Assembly: GCA_029210585.1 (NCBI GenBank)
Contig: JARGFP010000006.1
Span: 133,949-197,948 of the forward strand
Direction: 5' to 3'
Source: Bacteroidales bacterium
GTDB taxonomy: Bacteria; Bacteroidota; Bacteroidia; Bacteroidales; GCA-2748055
DNA length: 64,000 nt
The notes beneath the pieces are model-generated. The model had not been told where the DNA came from and ran no database searches. It worked only from the letters and a program-made list of their open reading frames with translations. Each line of letters starts with the position of its first letter. Position 1 is the stretch's first letter. Below, one piece after another: positions 60,001 to 64,000 of this stretch. The translations under genes and the position numbers were made by a program.

Positions 60001-60199
60001 TCAGCTGGGCAAGTACCCCGATCGGATGGTGCAACAGGATGACCAGCATCAGCACCATGATTTTCAGCAGCCCCGGCTTTATATGCGCTGAACGCTGGAG
60101 CCGTGGCTCCGGATAGCCTGGTTGCGTATGACGCTGCAGCAGGAAACCTTCAGATTGTTCCAGCAATGCTATATGATGTATATTTTTCCTCATCTCCAT
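51044..60199 (-). CDS. Giant secreted CARDB / Calx-beta / Ig-fold protein with T9SS domain
   Basis: 3051 residues. A hydrophobic signal segment lies at about 46-66, so a start at an internal Met near 48 is possible. An early beta region and Fn3-like domain are followed by CARDB domains at about 276-395, 401-520 and 940-1060 (PDLTIRAVEA, PDVRVANISA, PDLEMEAPEI). Calx-beta-like repeats (DNAAEGDTLQLSITRD and relatives) lie between. A Gly- and Cys-rich insert spans about 1580-1750. Many Ig-like domains of the kind with FDNILVRFNLPM follow, then a PKD domain (about 2870-2960) and the T9SS sorting domain. It is probably an elongated surface adhesin. Its start is only nine bases from the upstream gene's stop, so both are co-transcribed. 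Confidence 0.85.
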   Translation of the reverse strand: MEMRKNIHHIALLEQSEGFLLQRHTQPGYPEPRLQRSAHIKPGLLKIMVLMLVILLHHPIGVLAQLKVPAIPSNEQFSSQFEYSSEIAYRVNLEGNYLEDGTIVAYVNGHIRGAQSASVLFPPTGAYSYKVRVFSNDPTGETITFRYYDVFDEKIYDIVEQEPFVADQVPDFYNPTVLNAVCGEPGVATGLLPVDQSAGQEASLNLFWQPAGNALYYRLYLWKEGDPEPATPYRNNISGTSTWASNLTYGATYHWYIESVNQCLQDTSVHQEFTVRNLPDLTIRAVEATDTMFSSTAFDISYTISNHGAGGTSAKTWYDAFYLSSDNSFEWSDLYLGQVLRKQPLDPGSSYTHSITVTLPAETAGNYFIFGVTDRSNSIAETDNANNILQQGAGIHVLAKPLPDVRVANISADRVMYDPGDTIMVSWNVANIGDADASGGWTEKVSVVSLSGIRVELSGTPQYTGDLAMGDDLDRSHSFVLPEVISFAGEAYVEVELVPSDLLEEYPGDEVNNHASSQTRINVRNTLYLVIPAEASEAYTGNLRSYVTRSGNTTQELTVNLTSSETGQINLPASVTIPQRSSSAVFNITMVDNSDLDGTRPVEVTAAASGYDARTARMQILDNEKPSLALTLDKDNAAEGDTLQLSITRDLVTTDSVAVLLSTGKSRQWSFPAQVVLPGNQASVTAKVAVTDDVVPELDEQATISASASGMIAGSVAATIIDDDIPQIGFSITADSVSEGAGPYATFAKITRTGNTEGTIRVSLTADQADALYFPTSVSLNEGVVEKQINIGAVDNGQVDGARTIVVTAAVYISSCNCNTSEENGGVVTDSLIILDNDGPSLGITVNPVSLREGVANAGTMTITRNTATTSSLNLELTSGDVTELTIPATATIPAGSAGVDVVITTIDDQEDDGNQMVTLQAKSDGFSSGVAWVNVTDINRPDLEMEAPEISGGSPVVTGQQMEVRSLIHNNGYGKAPTGVSIKFFLSENDRLDDQDEVVYEGELDEPVAIGGSYQFADLVKVPRMTGDYYLFGKINPDTEVTELLYTNNASPAVALTIEPNYSGTAVVDEESFTAPVPVTIHGSATLINGDPAADAGLDVYVISGGSRRVIEVTTDANGDFSTVFEPFAYESGHYIVGACYPGQGLTDEQDAFDIMGMERAEKGYLTWNLKKNVPVTGTIGIRNRSNVPLSGITFAPREVPEGMVLQIDTIPLLEGNEVEQFNFTIYGEVITEGKNYVEVPVTVRSAEGISFTFKAWYYCQALEGHLVSEPKSINTTITKDKLRYYDIMIVNDGAGETGKVSVALPDQDWMSVASADTIDNMASGDTAIFTLLFDPGSDIPLNTPLSGRIVAHHENGDDLSIPYRVEVVSEETGALSVDVVDEYTYFTEDAPHVQNAHVVVRHPYTGRIVAEGFTGPDGIFEVDSLNEGSYKMTVQADKHEGYQNVIVIDPGRVNEQTVFLSFQAITYTWEVVPTEIEDEYEIELVMEYETNVPAPVVVMEMPDVMPQLFNDETYTFMLTLTNKGLITALDVELNFPQDDPEYEWVTAYQTMDLLAQQAIQVPVTMRRKAAFGKSGGGAKSDGPCSDYAMTFYGFECASDRQWKQTNALFTISGRTCPGGGSGGGDGWVPTGGGGGPGSPGGGGTTTYDPYGGSASTVSPITGCDPCLNSVLITIIGCVGPGAASNVLGCGYGFADGDASWSDIGGCIPGPIGCAVGIIGTIETCYNTPPFGMGGGASGGKKALDELLAKGTTVPPIIYQSALELDYALYNDQAERDYVSEYMGSVDWTVKENFPDFTVATDSVVTNQVPFDQATIDRVKQYMEGTDFTNEEIDAFAARWNMTMEAWGQGIFVPTAQYPDIINRDSLDSYFAKMQEARDYALSLGYTSVSEMKYIAWHTMKEEAEDKRSSVCASVSIKISQKLVMTREAFEGTLTIFNGNTTTAMEEIELNLEVRNPDGELANDLFEIETKALDILTGIDGTGSLGAEQTGSATILFIPEKGAAPEVPVSYSFGGSFSYLDPFTGVKVEKPLFPVTLDVNPSPDLFLHYFMQRDILGDDPLTDPIEPIIPGELAVMIENNGFGTAKNVRIESAQPEIIDNEKGLAIHFELIGSNLNGQPAQLGLTDIDFGNIAPKSTKIGQWWFTADLLGHFVNYEANVTHLDSRGNPDLSLVSGAELHELIRSIRVYGATDDGINDFLVNAYQDAGEVPDVIYLSQGQQLLDVHEADVGLFEGEIRAPSFTNTLRVVNSRLGWNYIRLPDPGDGKYELVSITRIFDNQEIPMDNAWLTHVTLPDGNEPVYENKFHMVDMFEDIGDQEYHVTWELKDPDPPTIVSIDGAPDAFVSQPVTTVYVKFNKEIDPATFTWEDMMLRLQGGDDIMDSTVTITQLDPLNYQVDISQLTTGNGFYALTVQAAEIMDLDGTNGLTGKQVVWTQFLNVPMVDEFIGVPGADTSGVFDNILVRFNLPMDVNTILPSRFILSRDGTPLGGSLNVTLMDTDAQLFSISGLEEMMTEDGRYTFTVDLPNLATIDGEQGLLQQQVGWTLDREPPVLLSFHPGTSGGFDAQHVTSMEVLFSEPVGGFGLAAVELWMDGAEQPLSQVHFDSLGNNRYRMTQFRLLTYYSGEYTLRVHMDNLADGTGNSGTGTEVYNWTVDRNPPAQVENLRISPDLGYSDTDGITSTRNVQVLMDLLEDEVTVELFENDFGTLTMLADSSMVNAGPLSFPVRFTTAGNINLEVHVTDKNDNSSVTKLPVVVDESALRMEYRDIPEAPVGGHPDLVTMVFSDPILLSTLAMDNISLSTKGNAYDLAGVVLQQESDTTFSIRGLNTITAVPGEFTLSVDLRGIEKYRSGSRGTYTATASWTILIANEAPVADAGKDFNIETGEAYQLDASGSFDPDNDQLTYAWFPPEGFILDDPFSMTPTFTAIEAPDSTEFTFLLSVSDGLETSTDRVVALLRTGGGGGGTGLSEEAGGAAFRIYPNPARDYFFVEVQDVQVKLYELYDLNGKLLIQRKPESGNRELFETDDMDPGVYVLRILTDGERMTGRIIVF

Positions 60200-60208
60200 G
60201 TTTCAGTT

Positions 60209-63200
60209 TTAACGTGAGGTTTTGACTATTTTTCTAACAAGCACCTCGTCACCTGTTACTGCTTCAAGTGTATAGATTCCCTGCTCCAGCCGGTGCACGT
60301 CGATCGTGATGTGGCTGACAAGCGGGAAGGTGTGGACCACCTGTTTCCCCGACATGTCGTACATCCTGATCTCCCGCACTTCAGCGGGCGCCCGGAGGAA
60401 TAACTGATCTGTCACCGGGTTGGGATAGACCTCCAGTCTGTTGCGCACAGCATTGCCGGCACCAAGATAAAGGTCGCTGATCACCAGTGCCTGCGGATCG
60501 TATGCCGCCCCGATGATCTCATCCTGACTGAAATTCAGCGACAGGTCTGCCTGCACCGTTCCTTCCTCCCCTTCCCTGTGTATGCTGAATGTAACGGGCA
60601 CTCCTTCGTTGTGGGCATAGATGCTCATAATAAAGATGTACCTGCCAAGTGCAGGAACATACGAAGCCGGGGCCACGCCCCTTGTTGCTGTCCCTCCCAG
60701 GGCCAGCAATACATCTCCTTCCCGTGTGGCAGGGTATCCGTCGGCCGAAACAGCTTCGGCGATCATCGTGGCGGAATATTCATATGCATGTGGCGCCAGG
60801 CCGTATGCAGTAAAAAGTGCCTGGCGATCTGCCACCGTTGCAGTCCCTGATTTCTTCTGTGTGTCAGCGCCCGCATTGCCCGTTGCAGTCGCTGTATTTT
60901 TCTTAGTATCAACCCCCGCATTGCCCGCTTTTGCAGTCGCTGCTTTCTTCGCTGAAGCAGCAGGATCATAATAAAGGTTGCCGGCCGATGCCACATGAAT
61001 CCTGTATCCATGCAGGACCCGCAATGAATCGATCTCACCGGTCCAGCCACTGCTTTCATAATATACCGATGCACCCGATGCACCCTTGAGCAGCACTTCG
61101 CCACCTGGAAGGGTGGCAGGATCCAGCGCGGCTCCCGGGAGTGCATTTGTACGCAACAGGTAAGGCAGGTCGTTCCAGCCCTCCGTGACCGGTACAGGGG
61201 TGATGGCCGGATTGATTTCCCGTCCAGCAACCACCAGCTGTTCCCCGGTCCCCTTCCTGAATCGCAGCACGCGGTGTTGCGGGAACACGCTGAGGTTCCC
61301 GAACCATCCTGTTGCATTGTAGTAGACCGAAGAATACGAAGTCGACTTCAGGTAATCCATCTCCCCCAGCGCCAGCCCCCCGAAGAGCGTATTGATGTCG
61401 CGGTCCTGGGGTGCCACATTCAGCGACAACCAGTTCCATCCGGGTTCCAGCGTACGTGCAACGCTGATCTCCCCGCTGAAGACTTCCACCTTCCACAACC
61501 TGCTGGTAATACCATCTTCCGCGGTAACCCTGTAATAAACAGGCACCGAGAAGTTCTGCATACTGCCATTCCCCGGCTGGAGCATGGCCCCCTCGCTGAG
61601 TGTGAACTGCGGGGAGAGAGAACGAATGTCGGTACCATACGGAACATGCAGCATCACCGTGGCTGCCGTAGTATCTATAACCGCTGAATCCATGTCCACG
61701 AGGGCAACACCTGTAATATGTGTGGCGGTATTGAGGATGTCGAGATTCACCACTGTGACCAGGACCGCATCCGGGTCAGAATCCCGGGATCCGTCGTTCA
61801 CCACCAGCTCGAAGCGCAATACGGAATCGCGTATCACCGCTGGTGCTGTAAAGGTTGGTGCAGCAACCGATGCCGAAGAGAGGATCACCTCCGGTGGCGC
61901 GGTCCACCTGTAGGTCAGCGGATCATTGTCTGCGTCGTATGACAAGCTGCCGTCAAGTGCTGCCTGCGCATTTTCATCCACCCTGAAATCGCCGCCTGCA
62001 AAGGCCACCGGCTTCTTGTTGACATTTACCGAAGTGATCACTACGGTGTCTTTCGCCGAATTGACCGCCCCGTCGTTCACCACCAGCGTGAACCGGTACG
62101 CGGTATTTTGCGCAACCTGTGGCAGGATAAACGAGGGACGTACACTGTTGGCGTTGAACAGGACGATGCCATCCAGTGCCTGCCAGGTGTAGGAAAGCGC
62201 ATCGCCGTCGGGATCAAAGGAGAGGCTGCCGTTGAGCGATACAGAGCTGCCTTCCACGTAGTTCGCGTCCGGACCTGCATTTGCTTCCGGCGGGTAATTC
62301 ACCTGGAGCACGGTCACCCGCACTTCTGCGGGATCCGAGTCATTGGTTCCGTCATTGACCACGAGGGTAAAAATAAATTCCGTGTCCTCTTCCACGTAGG
62401 GTGCAATAAATCCCGCCGTCGGAGATGCCGGATCATCCAGCAATATTCCGGCAGGTGCACTCCAGGCATACGTCAGGGGATCGTCATCCAGGTCAAAGGA
62501 AGCGGTCCCGTCGAGCTGACCCGCGGTTCCTTCCTGCAGTGAAAAGTCAAGCCCGGCTATGGCCACGGGCCGGTAACTGGTCTGTTCCACCCGGCGGACC
62601 GTACCGTTTTTCAGCGACGAAACAAGGCTGTTTTCATTGGCCGAGAAGGAAAGCATGTTCACAGTGGTGGTACTGTTGATGGGCAGGGCAGTCCTGATAT
62701 TGAACACCAGGTATCCCAACACACCCGAGGAGACCCCCTGGCTCAGTGCTCCTGCCATTTCGATGGTGTTTCCTGAAAGGGACGCCTGGACCAGGCCGTT
62801 GTTGCCGGCGGATTCGGTACGGACAAACTGCAGGTAGGTATTGTCGAAACTGGCAGTTGCCAGGTAGCTGTATACTGCCTTTCCCTGGGGAAGCGAGGAG
62901 GTAAGGATCGGGACGCGTGTCTCCGCATCGAGCACTCCTTCTGCATCATAGATGGTCACCCTGTTGTCTGTGACCGTAAACACCCCGCTGGTCATCGTGG
63001 CGCCGTTCACATCCGTTGCGGTCACCTGCACCCGGCCTCCCGTGATGGCTGTGAGGTTGCCCTGGATGTCCACCGAAGCAATCTCCGGGTCGGACACCTT
63101 GTAGGTATAGGGCGCCGTTCCATTAGAGACATTCAGCTTAACCTGTTCCCCCCACATGAGTGTTCCTGAATTGGGCGACATGTAGAGCGTGGGTAATGCG

Positions 63201-64000
63201 CGGACATTGATATAGTAATTCGATTGCGTGGTCCAGGCCAGCAGCGATTCGTTGAAACGCATGTTCTCAAAACGGATGAACTGGTTGCCACTGCTATTGC
63301 CCCGGAAAGCCAGGTAACAGAGCAGTCCGTTCCCTGTGATTCCGGTGGAGGAGGCAAAGGAGACAGTCATCCTGCCGCTCTTTGCGTTGTTGCTGAGGAT
63401 CACCGGGAAATCACCCTGCAGGATATCCCCCTGCAGACCGGTGAGGTTTCCACTGTGTGCCAGCTCGAACCTTCCCGAGTAGACGCTTGTTCCCGGAGCG
63501 ATCTCCAGCCTCACAGGCACATAGAATGTGTCTGCCGGCCATACGGAAACTTCCTCCATGTCCATCCTGATGGCGCGAACATCAAAGACCCCGGTGGTTA
63601 CAGATACTTCACCTTTCCCGTCTGTCACCGAAACCCGTGTTGTCCCGGGACCAGTGGCACGGACCGTGTCACCGCCGGTCACCTGTGCCACCAGCGGATT
63701 GCTGACAGCATAGGTATAGGGTGCCTCTCCGCCCGAAACGGTCATTTTCACCTCACCACCGATGTACAGTTGTGCATTGTCGGGAGAAATATTCGGAACA
63801 GAAAGTGCCGCCGCCGACACAAGTCCGTTGACGTAGGCTGAGGACGGGTTTCCTTCGTTCAGGTAACTCCCGGTTGTATTGAAAGAGATCCATGCATTGC
63901 CGGATCGCAGCGACCGGAACCGCAGGTAGATCATCTCCCCGTTCCCGGAGAGTGGCTGTGCGCCCGCACCTGCCAGCACCAGTGTTCCGGCATTCATGCT
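60209..64000 (-). CDS. Cohesin/Ig/PKD-domain secreted protein with T9SS domain (partial, N-terminus off window)
   Basis: At least 1263 residues; the frame is open at the right edge, and the Met at 63997 is not a proven start. Cohesin-like domains (LSNNAKSGRMTVSFASSTG with NGLLCYLAFRG; later SAGNNGLVQASLSGNTIEM) alternate with bacterial Ig-like domains (GTAPYTYKVSDPEIASV). Four PKD/REJ-like repeats follow (ADAG-type DGSLSFDPDGDALSYTW), then an Ig-like DUF, a GWNWLSLNV domain, a Lys/Ala/Thr-rich linker (about 60845-60965) and the T9SS sorting domain (YPNPVTDQLFL to KIVKTSR). It is probably an extended surface protein; whether a dockerin partner exists cannot be seen. It is upstream of and co-oriented with the giant CARDB gene. 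Confidence 0.85.
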   Translation of the reverse strand, partial: SMNAGTLVLAGAGAQPLSGNGEMIYLRFRSLRSGNAWISFNTTGSYLNEGNPSSAYVNGLVSAAALSVPNISPDNAQLYIGGEVKMTVSGGEAPYTYAVSNPLVAQVTGGDTVRATGPGTTRVSVTDGKGEVSVTTGVFDVRAIRMDMEEVSVWPADTFYVPVRLEIAPGTSVYSGRFELAHSGNLTGLQGDILQGDFPVILSNNAKSGRMTVSFASSTGITGNGLLCYLAFRGNSSGNQFIRFENMRFNESLLAWTTQSNYYINVRALPTLYMSPNSGTLMWGEQVKLNVSNGTAPYTYKVSDPEIASVDIQGNLTAITGGRVQVTATDVNGATMTSGVFTVTDNRVTIYDAEGVLDAETRVPILTSSLPQGKAVYSYLATASFDNTYLQFVRTESAGNNGLVQASLSGNTIEMAGALSQGVSSGVLGYLVFNIRTALPINSTTTVNMLSFSANENSLVSSLKNGTVRRVEQTSYRPVAIAGLDFSLQEGTAGQLDGTASFDLDDDPLTYAWSAPAGILLDDPASPTAGFIAPYVEEDTEFIFTLVVNDGTNDSDPAEVRVTVLQVNYPPEANAGPDANYVEGSSVSLNGSLSFDPDGDALSYTWQALDGIVLFNANSVRPSFILPQVAQNTAYRFTLVVNDGAVNSAKDTVVITSVNVNKKPVAFAGGDFRVDENAQAALDGSLSYDADNDPLTYRWTAPPEVILSSASVAAPTFTAPAVIRDSVLRFELVVNDGSRDSDPDAVLVTVVNLDILNTATHITGVALVDMDSAVIDTTAATVMLHVPYGTDIRSLSPQFTLSEGAMLQPGNGSMQNFSVPVYYRVTAEDGITSRLWKVEVFSGEISVARTLEPGWNWLSLNVAPQDRDINTLFGGLALGEMDYLKSTSYSSVYYNATGWFGNLSVFPQHRVLRFRKGTGEQLVVAGREINPAITPVPVTEGWNDLPYLLRTNALPGAALDPATLPGGEVLLKGASGASVYYESSGWTGEIDSLRVLHGYRIHVASAGNLYYDPAASAKKAATAKAGNAGVDTKKNTATATGNAGADTQKKSGTATVADRQALFTAYGLAPHAYEYSATMIAEAVSADGYPATREGDVLLALGGTATRGVAPASYVPALGRYIFIMSIYAHNEGVPVTFSIHREGEEGTVQADLSLNFSQDEIIGAAYDPQALVISDLYLGAGNAVRNRLEVYPNPVTDQLFLRAPAEVREIRMYDMSGKQVVHTFPLVSHITIDVHRLEQGIYTLEAVTGDEVLVRKIVKTSR

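Overview
The window looks like chromosomal DNA of a free-living or sediment/host-associated member of the Bacteroidota (possibly Bacteroidales/Marinilabiliales; order uncertain). The evidence is a SusC/SusD pair with DUF5000/DUF4998 lipoproteins, a hybrid two-component system (HTCS) with periplasmic propeller, at least seven large secreted proteins ending in a type IX secretion (T9SS) type A sorting domain, DUF3078 and YaiO-type outer-membrane barrels, and the near absence of Shine-Dalgarno sequences. No rRNA, tRNA, CRISPR, phage or intact IS element was seen.

Region by region. (1) 1-4308, minus strand: a tightly packed set, response regulator > TPR/YaiO barrel > HEAT-repeat membrane protein > processive family 2 glycosyltransferase (runs off the left edge). 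It has the parts expected of an exopolysaccharide synthesis and export machine. (2) 4603-12127: ordinary accessory and housekeeping genes: a Tat-type SGNH hydrolase, a DUF1080 lipoprotein, an MscS channel, rmuC with an in-frame minisatellite, a BON-domain gene broken by an in-frame amber stop, dodecin, pterin carbinolamine dehydratase, a GNAT-like protein and a secreted DUF442 phosphatase-like protein. (3) 12256-39750: a polysaccharide utilisation locus (PUL). The susC-susD-DUF5000-DUF4998 operon points left; a secreted Asp-box/F5-8C protein points right; a secreted PKD/F5-8C protein points left; the HTCS gene points right, followed by an operon of a GH109 alpha-N-acetylgalactosaminidase-like protein and two CotH-kinase-family surface proteins. 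(4) 40000-42756: a GH27 lipoprotein and a beta-carbonic anhydrase. (5) 43186-64000: large T9SS cargo (an FG-GAP protein, a 3051-residue CARDB/Calx-beta protein and a cohesin/PKD protein open at the right edge), a DUF3078 barrel, a TPR protein and a fragment of an MscS channel gene.

The strongest new observation is a shared DNA element found by eye upstream of three PUL transcription units. In target-gene orientation it reads TTTGCA-N7-TACCTG, with a second CCTG-like half-site 21-22 bp upstream. It lies at 19760-19797 (before susC), 27222-27258 (before the PKD/F5-8C gene) and 31810-31845 (before the GH109-CotH operon), always in the same orientation and 120-152 nt from the start codon. Two of the three have TATTTC exactly 18 nt downstream. 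This is what an operator for the AraC-type output domain of the HTCS encoded between them would look like. It ties GH109 and two CotH-like proteins into one regulon, suggesting a system acting on alpha-GalNAc/Gal-containing glycans in which CotH-like proteins have no described role. All functional statements rest on motif and family recognition from the sequence alone; no database search was run.
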